From Ptychodera flava (taxonomy: Eukaryota > Hemichordata > Enteropneusta > Ptychoderidae), in contig NC_091933.1 in the NCBI RefSeq assembly GCF_041260155.1, forward strand, positions 37,480,793 through 37,544,792: a stretch of 64,000 nucleotides of DNA, given 5' to 3'. The position numbers and the translations under genes were made by a program. Below the pieces are notes generated by a model. That model saw only the letters and a list, made by a program, of their open reading frames with translations. It searched no databases and was not told the origin of the DNA. Shown piece after piece: positions 1 through 54,851 of the stretch; position 1 is the first letter of the stretch; each line of letters starts with the position of its first letter.

Positions 1-49
1 AAATGGGGTGTGTGAAGATGACTAATAATTTCTGTCCTTTTTTAAACAG

Positions 50-723
50 GGTATCATAGAAAGAGATCAGATTGTTTTTGAAATTGCTCAGCAAAGGAGG
101 ATACCCATTTTGATGGTGACTTCAGGCGGCTATCAGAAGAGGACAGCTCGAATCATTGCCAACTCCATCCTTAATCTTAGACGGTTAGGCCTCATTGGTT
201 GTTCTGATGCTGAAACATACCAAGCAGAGACAAGTAGGTTGAACATCTGTAAACTTTCTGTGTCAATATCCCAGCAAACAGAAACCTGTATAAATATAGC
301 ACTATAACATACAGATTTATGATAGGAATGATTTGGAATCGTCGTTTTAAAGACAAGCCTTGTTTTGGGCATTGTATATCACTTCATGTATTTGCTCATC
401 AAACCTTGTGGAAGTGTCATGAAAATTATGACCCTTAAACCAAATAAGAACAAATTTTGAATTTGTGGTCAAAATGTCTTGAACTGCTGTGTATGTTTAC
501 CTTTGATTTACGTAGAGTTTCATTTATGATACATTGTTGTCGTGAAAGGGGACTAGAGGTCGGTGACCTTCAAATGTGTTCTATATCTCATTGTGCTACT
601 TTTCATGTACACTTAAAATGTTTTTCTTTTTCATCTTTTCATTCAGGATCAAAAGCATCATCATCTAGTGCCACTGGAGGAGGTTCTTCTCCCACAAAGC
701 GGCCCACATCAAAACTCTCATAA
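50..723 (+). CDS. HDAC11: Histone deacetylase 11-like, C-terminal two exons (partial gene)
   Basis: Two exons, 50-233 and 647-723, of a gene that begins left of the window. HDAC11 is a class IV zinc-dependent deacylase that removes acetyl and long fatty-acyl groups from lysine. The first exon follows a tttaaacag acceptor and encodes the end of the catalytic domain, including MVTSGGYQKRTARII with the Gly-Gly-Tyr whose tyrosine is catalytic in this family, then the helix before LGLIG. Its donor at 234 is gtaggt. Phase 1 is kept across the intron to the acceptor attcag at 641-646. The last exon encodes a short low-complexity Ser/Thr/Gly tail that ends in KLS and a TAA at 721-723. The tail is not conserved with vertebrates, which is usual for this protein. 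Neighbour RIBC lies tail to tail about 4.3 kb away. The family call is firm; the extent upstream cannot be seen. Confidence 0.93.
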
Positions 724-1290
724 GGTTTACATTGGCCACAGCAATGGCCAGTATCTTTTTTCAAAGTAGTTTACGTGAAAAAGGAGTGGGGATGACATCT
801 CTGTCTATTGTGTGTATATTTGATTTCAAACAAACTTGGTTTTATTTTAGGTGTTGTGTAAATCTGTGAGGGAAGTACGTGCTGTAATACTTACTGTGAT
901 CATAATTCTGTTAAGGTAGTATGTGCCTCGAAAGTGAAAGACTTAAGTGAAAAGTGAAAGATTTAAACTTTTGCTCAAATTTTCCTTATAGAAACTTTCA
1001 GCTATACTTTCACCAAATCAAGAATAAAGATCAGGTGTAACCGTGGAAAGTTTGGTTCTAGAGAAGCAAATTACCCAAGATTTACCGATATTTGAAATTC
1101 AAAAATTCCTGTGCTAACTCTTTGGGGAAAAATAAAATTTTCGATTTTCCAAAAAGCTAAGACTGAAAATTTTTCTTCCTTCAAGAGCGTTAAAATGAGT
1201 CACCACTAGTGGTAGATCAGAAAAGAATTGTAAAAATTTTAGTCCTGTTTCTGTTTCTGAGGCACGCTCTACCTTAATAGTTTGCTATTA
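724..1290 (+). other. HDAC11 3' UTR and spacer
   Basis: No coding signal. An AATAAA at 1023-1028 lies 300 bases after the stop and is the likely poly(A) signal of the HDAC11 transcript. A second AATAAA at 4226-4231 would give a much longer 3' UTR that runs through the transposon at 1291-2179, which seems less likely. Confidence 0.5.
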
Positions 1291-2179
1291 CCAGTCCGGG
1301 TTATGTCCATAGAGAGGATATTACGATTGACCAATCAGCGAACCTGCCGCCGCCAACGTCATGAATACTTAACCATGCAAACCTTGGCTCGTACATTGCA
1401 ACGAGTTTGGAACTTTTCGGCTTGATTTCGCCCTTTATTTTTAGCACTGGGTAGTTTTTAGTTGTAGACGTTACGCACAATGTTCAGTGCGGCCGAGATG
1501 GTGACCGACACAAGTGGTTAGTACATTGAAAATTACTTATTTGGATGAATTTCCTGGCCGGGTACGGCTCCTAGAAATCAGCGTTTGACCCTTGTAAATC
1601 TACAGTAAGTTATTTGTCGCCAAATATCGCCTATTTTTGGTCAAATTTCAATTTAACCTTGCCATCTGCAGTATGCAGAATTTTTCAAGCTTTACAAAGA
1701 TGGGTCAACTGTTTTAGTCGGTCATCGGAGCACGATGGAGCACGAGTTTTTCGATCACCATGCATTTCCCGATACGATTAACCCTTCGCTCAGAAAAACG
1801 CGCGCCGGATCAATCGCCGAGAAGTTAATCAAAAGCTGCTTAGCTGGAAAACAAAACGAGAAACGTCCAATAACTCTTTGTCAAATATGGTCAAGGGTAA
1901 AGAAACTCAGAAAACTATTCCTGAAGAAATCTTACAATTTTTAACACGGTAGAACGTCGCCAATCGACTGGAGCTAAGATACTTCCGGGTAGCCACAGTC
2001 TCACTCGATCGGTGGATCTGTCAGGTCTGATATCGCGATCTGAACAAAGTGAACCAACGTAACCTTTGACCCTTGTTACATATACAGTACGTGATTGGTT
2101 CTTGCCTAAATTTCATTACATATACGGTACGCCATTGGCTCTTCCCTACTATCCTCTATATGGACATAACCCGGACTGG
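1291..2179. mobile_element. Non-autonomous DNA transposon with 30-bp terminal inverted repeats (PIF/Harbinger-like)
   Basis: The left end CCAGTCCGGGTTATGTCCAT (1291-1310, continuing to 1320) is repeated in inverted orientation at the right end (about 2150-2179) with one difference in about 30 bases. TTA abuts both ends (1288-1290 and 2180-2182), matching the 3-bp TWA target duplication of PIF/Harbinger elements. The interior is GC-richer than its surroundings. It holds a 69-codon open frame (1735-1944) that I do not recognise, and no DDE transposase. Assignment to Harbinger rests only on the target duplication. Confidence 0.65.
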
Positions 2180-2182
2180 TTA

Positions 2183-4560
2183 CAATTTTCATATTGCCAC
2201 CAAAGCTTGTTATTTGTAATTTGTTGTACATTATTTGCTGTAAATTACTGCCTTGTTCATTTGAAAAAGAAAACCAAATACTCCACACAAGTCTTTAAAG
2301 CGTGTTTTTGGAGTAGCAAAGAGGACTCTTACGAAAAACTGATGGATCCCTCTTAGATGTGGGACTTGTATATACTGTGAAATGTTTAACCTATAGACGT
2401 GTCACTTTATCGTTTTCGGGAAACCGAAGATGTAAGACATGGACTTTTATCTCCGTCAACATAATGCATGATAATGATAATTTACTTTGGAAAATGCAAC
2501 ATGATATTCACTTGACGCAAACAATCCACAATGAACCATGGGTATTTATTTGCAATCTCTGTGAGATAATGGTTTCTTGTGCTTCTGTCCAATCATGTAA
2601 TTCTTTCTTTTGTAACTTTTTAAAAAATATGGACGTGGTCATGTCAGTAAAACAGCATGATTGTTACAATTAGTTGTAATTTTTCATGAGCTACTTTTAA
2701 GGAAATGTTTTGAAAATAATTCATTTTAGTGAATACTGGAGTTAGATTTACATATAAACAGTCAACAGTGTTCATTGTAGTTTTGTTTCCTTTTGAGACC
2801 AAAAGACTGACACACTTGATGTGGAGATATTATGTTATTGAAATAACGCTCAGATATGGCAAGAGGACTTTAGGATGCGAGGAATAATTTTTTATATCAA
2901 AAATTGGAATAGCTCATATCACACAGATTTGAAAGATCTGTTTTTGAGAACAATTTAGGAATTCTCACCAATTTGTGATGTTTGTAATGTAATAAAAATT
3001 GCATCAGGCAAAACTTTGCGGGATGTTGCTTTTCAAGTGAAAAGTTGTGGTTTTCACAGTGTAAGTTAACAAAATGAAAATATAATGTGCTTTAATGCAA
3101 TAACTTGACTCAACTCAGAACATTTAAATATTTCAAAACTCTAATGCCATTGAATGTTTTGTTCAGTACAGTTATATTCAGTGTCTGTCTGGAGTGATTA
3201 CAATTCACATTGAAGTATTTTTTATGAAATTGATGGACTATTACCTTATGTGGTCATTTCATATTTCAGTGACTAAACTGAAACATATGATAAAGTCTTT
3301 AAATTGTCAGAACTCGATAATATAGAGTAGGAAAATTTTTTGTAGAAGTTTGTTACTTTTGTAAATTCAAAATCAATGTTTTGATATCGGGTGACGTTGA
3401 AATCTAAGACCCCTGAGCTAGAAGAGAGTGGGTTGAACATCACCTCAATTCAGAGGTTTGGCAATACCTCTGTACTGTTTACTTTGTTCAGGTATCATTT
3501 ATTCATTTCAAAGATATAAGGGGTCATTGTGAATACTTTTTCCCGTTTGAGTGAATCTGACAGAATATTTAAATTTGTCTTGATTAGCCCCAACAGAGCG
3601 TTCAGCATCATCTGTTGGTGCATTTTGCAATATGGGTAGATAAGATTTTCTGTAAGAATAAAGTATGAAAGAAATATATTTTGTATTTTTAACAAAGCCT
3701 TCTGCCTGTCTAACATAATCGTTAGGAGTAGCATTGCATAGGTAGTAGTAGTTTAAATTGACAATCAAAGCCAGCTGTTAGATTACAGCATGGTGACCTT
3801 TGACTCATGGGAAATGTTTGTGGCAGTTTGAATGGAATTTACATTGCCCCTTCATGCTTTACTGATTTTAAACCCTAATTGTGGTAGGCTGTGAATTTAC
3901 GCTACTAGGAAGTCTTAAAGCTTTTCATGGTCAGAGCAATGCCTTTTGTTTCTTATTGTAAGATATCAAATGTGAAATTCAGCAAGTTTTGTAAATATTG
4001 TGCCAAAGGATGTGTAACATTGATCTAATCATGTGCAATGTGTATGTAGATTGCTGCTGTCTGGATGTCTGCCTGCACTTTCCATTCTCCATACACTGTA
4101 TTGAGCATTGCAATTCACTGCCATAGATTAGGATTGGCCTTCTACCTTGACCAATCGTGTGTCTGCTGCTTGGTATTTTGCAAGTGTAATTTACATGTAT
4201 ATGTGATTTTCAAAAGTAAGTGTGTAATAAAGTTTTCATTGTATAAAAACAGATTTCTGGGCAATGCTGTTTTTTCTCTCCCCAGGGGAATAGGGGTGAC
4301 CTAGTTCCATCTCATTTTCGTTTGCATTGAAATGTCTGTAATTGTGCAAACGCATCCTGTTTACGTATTCATTTCACATATGACTCAGCACTGAGTAGTG
4401 TCTGACACCTTTACTCTAGATGTTTGTCCAATTTGTATGTCACTATTACCGCTCCTCTTTGACTTTTACTAGGGACAGATGTCACAGGACAGTTTCAGGC
4501 CATGCTCTCTACTCATTCCAGTCATGTCCAACATAGTACACCTTGACTAAAAAAACTTTG
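2183..4560. other. AT-rich intergenic DNA between convergent HDAC11 and RIBC
   Basis: Open frames here are short and carry no recognisable motif or consistent splice sites. A plus-strand AATAAA lies at 4226-4231. I see no RNA gene or complete transposon. Confidence 0.5.
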
Positions 4561-4571
4561 GGTCAAAACAT

Positions 4572-4582
4572 TTTATTTTATT
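4572..4582 (-). terminator. Candidate poly(A) signals of RIBC
   Basis: Two overlapping AATAAA hexamers on the minus strand (tttatt at 4572-4577 and 4577-4582 on the plus strand) lie about 410 bases past the RIBC stop codon. They are the nearest clear signals in the right orientation. Confidence 0.5.
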
Positions 4583-4989
4583 TTAGCCATAAAATACTGT
4601 CTTCTTACTATAAAAAAACTCCAATAATATGCAACTTGTGGCACAAGTACAACTAGGACATTGTAGTGTACATAGATCATATCATACTTCAATGCGACAT
4701 TGTCAAACTTCAACTGACATGGTATTCAGTTTATTCATGCCATAACCAATGTAACAAAATCAAGATACTTGGAGGGAAGAATGATGAACGCAAACAGGTT
4801 ATTGACTGTACACAGATAATAATGAAATGTGCAATATACACGGCATGGATGTCAATGCAGCCAGGTGATTATTCAAAACCACAGCAGTTAGCACCCAGTT
4901 TTGTTGTCCATCAAAAAGGAGTTGATGATTATTTAGTTATAGGCCGCTACTTAATTATATACAAGAGTTCAATGTACAAAATGTGTAAT

Positions 4990-5466
4990 TTATCGACTAG
5001 TTTTGTTCCACTGATCAAAGTATGCTGCTGTTGGAGGGTTAGTGTACACTTCTTTGTCCAAAAATTCTTTTTGACTTTGTTGTTCAGCTGCCAGTTTAGC
5101 ATTGTTCTCAACTTGCTGTTTGTCCAGTTCTTTCCTGAGTCTATCCTGCTGTCTTTCCATCAGTTCTCCGGCACGGGCATCGGCTATTCTCTGTCTCTCC
5201 CATTCTTTGTCCCTCTCCTTCTCGTCATCCAAGATTCTCTTCTTCTCCTGCCTCTGCAGCTCTTGGATGCGACGGATTTCCTCCAGTTGTTCTGGAGACA
5301 TGCCCTTCCATCGGTCGGTGATGACACGGTGGGGTCCAAACGCGCTCTGGGCCACATCAGGGTTTTCTGTGAGGATGTCACCATAGATGTGGTTGGACAT
5401 TTCTGTGAAGTTGTCATCAAGTTCTTGTTCCTTGGCCAGCCTTTCTTTCTCATTTCTCTCATCCTC
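4990..5466 (-). CDS. RIBC2: RIBC exon 4 (residues 222-379 and stop)
   Basis: Acceptor ctatcacag. Encodes the C-terminal half with AFGPHRVITDRWKGMSPEQL, a coiled coil and the terminal EVYTNPPTAAYFDQW motif, then a TAA. Confidence 0.93.
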   Translation of the reverse strand, partial: EDERNEKERLAKEQELDDNFTEMSNHIYGDILTENPDVAQSAFGPHRVITDRWKGMSPEQLEEIRRIQELQRQEKKRILDDEKERDKEWERQRIADARAGELMERQQDRLRKELDKQQVENNAKLAAEQQSQKEFLDKEVYTNPPTAAYFDQWNKTSR

Positions 5467-7749
5467 CTGTGATAGGATGTGATAAAAAGATAAAAGTTAC
5501 TACAGTGCTCCACCAGGGAATGGAATTTGAATCAGTTGAAACTCTTTGTACACTTTATATCAGAAACTAATAAAATAGTTTGCCTACAGTTTCCAGAGAT
5601 ATCTGTTGTGTGGTAACAAAGACAATGACTGTCACTTTTCTGTTTTTTCACAGATAAACATCTTGTTCCTTGATTTCATACCAGTCATTATTGCTACAGC
5701 ATTTTATAACAGTTACATAGTAAGGTGAGAAAGATTGTTGCAATTGAAGAAAAATGGATTAAACGTGGAGGAAATATTTTTCCTGCATTTGATATACATG
5801 AAATTGACTTGCAACGTGAGATATTTTGGAAAAGCGTTCACTTTCATTCAAGATGATCACTGACAATCCTTTCACTATTTTTCAAGAAATATAATTTTGT
5901 ATTTGTGGCATGCCTATGAACACTACAACAGTAAATGCCATTGTAGTAATCAGGCTGTGTTTTGAAAAAGAATGACTACCGATGTTGGTGTATTTCATGT
6001 AGCTGGTGTCTTCCATTTGTATCATGCATACAGTATAATTAGTACTCACCAAAGCCTTGTTGTAGTCTTTGACAGACTGATTTATAGCTCGTCTACAGTC
6101 CTCTTCAGCCTTTGCTAATTCGCATGCACGCTGATCAAGTTCACGTGCTTTGAGTTCATACAATCTGTCAGCTTCCTTTTGCCGGGCCTGGGCGGCTGCC
6201 TTCTCTTTGGCTTGTTTTTTGCTCCATTCTCTCATTTGTTCTTGCATCAGCTTCTGCCTGGCTTTGTTATTGAGATCTTCGCCATCAAATTTCTGCAAGC
6301 CAGACGGGCCACACCTGGGATCATCATCCGACACTCTTGCTGGCTTGTCTTTCTTCTTGCCATCAGGGTCGTACAAATCCCATTCACGACGACTCTCTGG
6401 CTGCTGGTGCACTGTTCGGAATTCATTCAATGCTTTGTTGAGATTGCGGATGTCCTGTTCTTGTCTCTTCTGCAGTAATGATGCAATCTTGTCATTTCTT
6501 ACTATATCAGATGCTGTGGGAGTACAATAAAATAGAACAATTTATTATGAGACAAAAAAGAAGGCCTTGCCCACATACAGGAGTATACACCTTGCCTGAC
6601 AAGTTGAAGGGGCATGATGTGATACTGTGTCAAAGGTACCTGTCAGAATAACTATATGCAACTATATGCAGTTTTGAAATTATAATATTGATTGCTTGGA
6701 ATGTTTTATTGAATCACCAACTATCATTTTTGAAGGTTGCTACCTGAAACAATTTACAACTGAATTGACAAGATATCCATAAAATTTAATTAATTCTACT
6801 AATTTTGTTTCATGAGACAAGCAGAAGACTTTTAGCAATACTGGGGCTGTTTGGATTTTAAAGACAGCAAACATGAAACTCCGGGCATTTAACATTGCCA
6901 GTATCATTGTATAAAACAACCTTGTGCTGTTTTTATTTCATGGCAAAAATCGTTTCCAACCGACATAACTTTTAATCTCGCAGACTTTTACAAAGCAAAT
7001 TAAACGTGTCAATCACTAAAGTACCGGTACATAGACACGTGGCCAGTGTTGCTATGACTTTTTCAATCAACTTGACGACATTAATCATTCATAAAGATTC
7101 ATTGCCAAGTGCTCGATCGACACTGCAATTATAATTGATAACGGTGAAACGCATAGGGGCATTGTGAATGTGAGTCGGAACCTACCATAAGCTTCGTCTC
7201 TCATGTATTCCCTATTTTCGTGTAATTTTCTGTCCTTTACCTGCTCCTCCAAAGCATTAAGGTCAACCTGTTTATAAAGAAATACATGAGTTAATTTTTT
7301 TTAAAAATTCACATCTGCCAAGGAACTGTGTACAAAACGTCGGCTTATACCGACCTCAGTTGTTCGAGTATCATAAAGTTATTAAGTGTTCCCCTGGCCC
7401 AAAGGCGAAAAATATAGCTGATCGAAGAACGATGTAACTTGCCAACCATGATATACACAGTTAATATGGCTGACAGTGACATACGTGATTAATTACTGTC
7501 AAATATCAGATATGAAAGTTTCAACTGCTGATGATCCCATTGTTTAAAACAGGATCAAAATGTGAAAATATTAACAGTCAATAACAGTTACAAGTTTAGA
7601 TATACAACAGCCTATAACAGACAGAAACTTACCCCTATCGTGCGAACTTTTGCATTGAATATTCTGCTTTGGCGTTGGAGTTCTAAATTTCGTCTCCGCT
7701 CAATCGCCGCTGATTCTTTTAGGTCGACGGGAAGGTCTAACTTATACAT
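4990..7749 (-). CDS. RIBC2: RIB43A-like with coiled-coils protein (RIBC1/RIBC2 family), complete
   Basis: Four coding exons on the minus strand: 7633-7749, 7186-7267, 6050-6513 and 4990-5466. All junctions are GT-AG and in phase, giving 379 residues, the usual family length. RIB43A proteins are microtubule inner proteins that lie along the protofilament ribbon of ciliary doublet microtubules. The N-terminus has the hallmark AAIERRRNLELQRQ followed by RIFNAKVRTIG. The middle exon has QKFDGEDLNN and a long charged coiled coil. The last exon has FGPHRVITDRWKGM and a C-terminal EVYTNPPTAAYF motif ending in SR. The start ATG (7747-7749) matches the family N-terminus. A minus-strand acceptor (tttcacag) at 7773-7780 lies just upstream, so a non-coding first exon is likely. 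The gene is head to head with SMC1. The symbol is a family label, because the gene probably predates the RIBC1/RIBC2 split. Confidence 0.93.
6050..6513 (-). CDS. RIBC2: RIBC exon 3 (residues 67-221)
   Basis: Acceptor ctcccacag and donor GTGAGT. Encodes the central region with REWDLYDPDG, GLQKFDGEDLNNKARQK and a long Glu/Lys/Arg/Ala coiled coil ending SVKDYNKAL. Confidence 0.92.
7186..7267 (-). CDS. RIBC2: RIBC exon 2 (residues 40-67)
   Basis: Minus-strand acceptor ataaacag and donor GTAGGT. Encodes VDLNALEEQVKDRK and YMRDEAY. It is only 82 bases long, but the phase and the match to the family region after RTIG support it. Confidence 0.88.
7633..7749 (-). CDS. RIBC2: RIBC exon 1 (residues 1-39)
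   Basis: Encodes the conserved N-terminal arginine-rich helix that starts MYKLDLPVDLKESAAIE. The donor on the minus strand is GTAAGT directly after the GGG codon. Confidence 0.9.
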
Positions 7750-8315
7750 CTCTGGATGTTGCCAGATAAAACCTGTGAAATATGAAGTCCTTTCAGGATG
7801 TTTGTATGTATCCCTAAATAAAAATACTTGCGAGAAAGGGCGACAGTGGTTTTGTCGGTAAAGCCAAGCCAACAGTGCAGTGTTGTGTGTGACTGTGTAT
7901 GACCGTCCTGACGACCAATCTCTATATGGTCTGCTGTAACTAAGGTTAGTTGCTAGACGTAAACAGATAAACATAACATAAGAAGGGAGATTTAAAATAC
8001 GAGTTTTTATTGGCTGTCGTTCACACAAAGGTCAGAGAAGAATACTATCAGCCAATTGAAACCGTCGTTCTAACAGACTCTGTAGCGAACCTTAACATCC
8101 GGGAACCTAATACTTTGCGACCTTTTCCGAAAGAGACCGAACAAGTACGAGGGGACTATTAGATTGATGTAAGAGGGCGCCATTTTAACCCATTGCCAGG
8201 CACCTTTTTTCGCGCTATTTTCATGGAAGACCTTACCTGAGGAAAATTTAACATCGACCGTTTACAGTTTCTGTCAAACGGAGGGTAAAAGTATTGAAAG
8301 AGCAGGAAGGAGAAG
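7750..8315. promoter_or_regulatory. Bidirectional promoter region between RIBC and SMC1
   Basis: 566 bases separate the two start codons, with no TATA box in a sensible place. A YY1-type motif, GGCGCCATTTT, lies at 8176-8186. An E2F-like TTTTCGCGC lies at 8207-8215, which fits a cell-cycle cohesin gene. A CCAAT lies at about 8051. A good minus-strand splice donor (CTCAG then GTAAGG) lies near 8236. The promoter role is inferred from gene arrangement; the motifs are visible, their use is not. Confidence 0.5.
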
Positions 8316-51943
<43,628 letters not shown>

Positions 51944-54476
51944 AAGTAATCACTAGATTTAGTTCATGTTGATTGTGTACCCTTTCAGTATTCTCACCAC
52001 CCCTTTTGTGCATATTTTGATATATATTATAATCCAAACATCGGTCCCTTAGTGTTGAGATATACTAAAATAATGATTGCATATGCTAGTACATATAGTT
52101 TATCCCGGAGGTAAAATACACTGCCATGAGGTGGGCTAACATGCATTATACTTCTCAAATATCACAGGATGACCTCTCATTACTGTTTATGTGCTTCAGT
52201 CTTTCTGTCATTTTGGATGTCATGAAATATTTTGTGGGGACATGAGATGTGAGTTTGTATGACATCTCTTTACACACAATACATTTTTGCAGGATGTCTC
52301 TTCCACAGGCTGCAGAAATCACATAGTGCTTGTCTTCAGACTGTGTGTTCAAACTAAAGACATCAACTTTTCCCTGAGAAGTTTTTTCTGTAAATTGTGA
52401 ATGTCTCAGTAGGCACAACTCAGGTGTAGTGTGTTCAATATCTGTAGTCATAACAGCAGAAAAGTATCCACAAATCTATTAAAACAAGAGGTTGATTGTC
52501 ACATTGACCAGTCTACAGACATCCTGCAGAGTGTGGCTAGGCATTTCAAAATGTTTGTATTGTGTTATGCTTCATATTGTCAAAACAAGCCAGCAGAACA
52601 TATTTGACAAGTTGCATCCTTGTGTTTGCCAGCAGGCAATGCTGTAAGAGGTAGGGCTTGTTTCTGGGCAGCTACTCACTGATAGCTGACATCTCCAGTT
52701 TTACTCGGAATCACTACTAAACAAAATACAGCGATGGTAAAGCAATGGATGTTTCACAAGTTGCCTTTTGCCAATGGGTTTCATTCACCTTTAACCCTTT
52801 CACCACCATGGTTTGTCCCAAATCCATTGTTTTCTATGGTAAAGTTGGACCTGTATACAGAGAACTGGGGGTGAAAGGGTTAAGACCTCTCAGAACATGG
52901 CAACCTACCTTGAATCTTGTAATATTGGAATGTACAAAAAAGATACACGACGTTACTTTGGTACCCAAGAAAGTCTTGTCAATTTGCCTGTCTGAGCACA
53001 GTACAGTTCAGCTGTTTCTGTTGTTTTTGATGCTTTGCCTTATTAATCTGGTATTTTCTGATGAATTATTCAAACTTTATGATAGAAAATTGTTTTCATA
53101 TAACTTCCATTCCAAACTCCTTTCTTGTCCCTGTATTTTCAAAATGGACATTTTTACACAGAATTGAGACATTAGTTGTAAAAGTTTAGATAGTATTCTA
53201 GCAAATCCTTCGTAGTTTTTAGTGTTTCATTCAAGTTGCTTTTGACAACGTATGTTTTCAGTCTTTCCTAAATGTTAACAGAACAAAATTTTATCCGTGT
53301 TTAGAAATAAACCGAAATGAACTTTAAACGTGTGGCATTGTTTATTTGATGGAATTTGCGGGAAGCCAATTATGTGTCTTGGGAGGTGACTTGTCCCCAC
53401 TTGGTTTGTAACTCTGATTGATTGAAAGTTAATGAATGTGTAACAAACATCAGTATAGAGGCCATTGTATGGCTGTCATCAGCAGGAGACAAATCAAAAC
53501 AAATTATAACTGTACCTAAAGTCCATTAGAAGTGAATTCTTGAAGTGCAATTTAATGGTATTTATGTAAACTATGTAAATTGGTCAATGGAGAATAACTG
53601 TGCACTCTGTATTCAAATCTCCAGGCGGCAAGTCTGTCGCAAGAACCTTAATTACCGTAAAAATTTTATGAACAGACCAGAAAAAAAATAATTACAAATC
53701 TGGAACAACCCAACTAAATCTCCATCAGCTGTAACTTATGGTGTGTTTCCTTAATGTTTGTTCTCATCCCAAAACCATGCCCAAAATGCCAAATATATAT
53801 AAATGTGATTTAACTACAAGAGGCCGAATAAATCCCTGCTTCTGTAGGTAAGTTAATTTACAGAGGTTAGAGAAAAACAACATGTAAATGATTGATAGTT
53901 GAAATGGAATGGAATTCCTACAATGGGCCACTATTTCCTTTTTTGTTTCGAACTGACCAAACTGGAAAAAGCTGTACACGTCACTGACATCATCACCTAA
54001 TTACTGTAATAGGATAAAACAGCCAAGTGCCCACCAAATCATCTGAATTTTGAAATTTTTTGACATTATGTTAGGGGGTTTAATCCAGAACATTTATGAC
54101 AACATTGTTCTTGTGGATCAAGTTTTTTGTAAATTTCAGATCCCAATTCTTTATGAATCTTGACTGCATCCTTGGATAATTGGCTGTTTTAATGTTTTTC
54201 ATGTCAAGAAAAAATAAAATAGCTCCCATGAAGAATATTCATATGCTGTACCAATCGCTTCTGACCAGTTCACTCCACATGCCCACTTACTATTACTTGT
54301 TACCTGAATTTGGTGAACTAATCAAAATCTCCAAGGTATACCAGCCATCGGGGTTGGTTTATTGCCAAATCATAATAGCACTTTCTTAAATTGTTCTACC
54401 CAACAGTAGGGCATATCAGGTAAACTTGCTTGTTGTCCACTTCTCAACACATGTTTGAGATTCCCAATAGCATATC
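51944..54476 (+). other. SMC1 3' UTR and downstream spacer
   Basis: No coding signal. ATTAAA near 52488 and AATAAA near 53307 are possible poly(A) signals. I cannot decide between them. Confidence 0.4.
52791..52883. mobile_element. Tiny piggyBac-like MITE
   Basis: TTAACCCTTTCACCACCA at the left and its inverse, ending GGTGAAAGGGTTAA, at the right. TTAA lies at both outer edges. Total 93 bases with the duplicated sites. Confidence 0.65.
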
Positions 54477-54645
54477 AGTGTTTTTGCTATAAAGGTTGGG
54501 GAATATTGGTAAATGATTTGGGAACCCAGGTAACATTGCTGCTGTCCCTCTATTTGATTGCATTGATATACCAAGGGGAACCCAGGTAAAATGACTGGGA
54601 ACCCCGGTAACATTTAGCTGCTTACCATCCTTAACAAAAACACTG
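54477..54645. mobile_element. MITE-like repeat with CAGTGTTTTTG ends
   Basis: CAGTGTTTTTGCTATAAAGG on the left, and the inverse of CAGTGTTTTTGTTAAGGATG on the right. Flanks CATAT and CATAG agree at four of five bases. Related in inverted orientation to 48728-48892. Confidence 0.6.
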
Positions 54646-54851
54646 CATAGGTGACCTATCAAATCATGCAGAATGAAAAAAAAACAATCATGTGGAAAGA
54701 CTGACTTGGTTGGTTTCATAGGGGGATGGCATAAAGTTAAAAATTTTCTGGTATTTCACCATCATAATACAACGTTGAAGTGAAACCTCAAGAAATGAGT
54801 TGCTGTAAACTGTTCTGATTAGATGATATGTTTAGAACTATAAAAAAATTC

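Noticed and set aside
4666..5472. 268-codon plus-strand open frame
   Set aside because: It is antisense to the well-supported last exon of RIBC.
7930..7980. GTTGCTAGACGTAAAC as an RFX X-box for the ciliary gene RIBC
   Set aside because: The second half-site departs from the consensus at a key base; too weak to list as a site.
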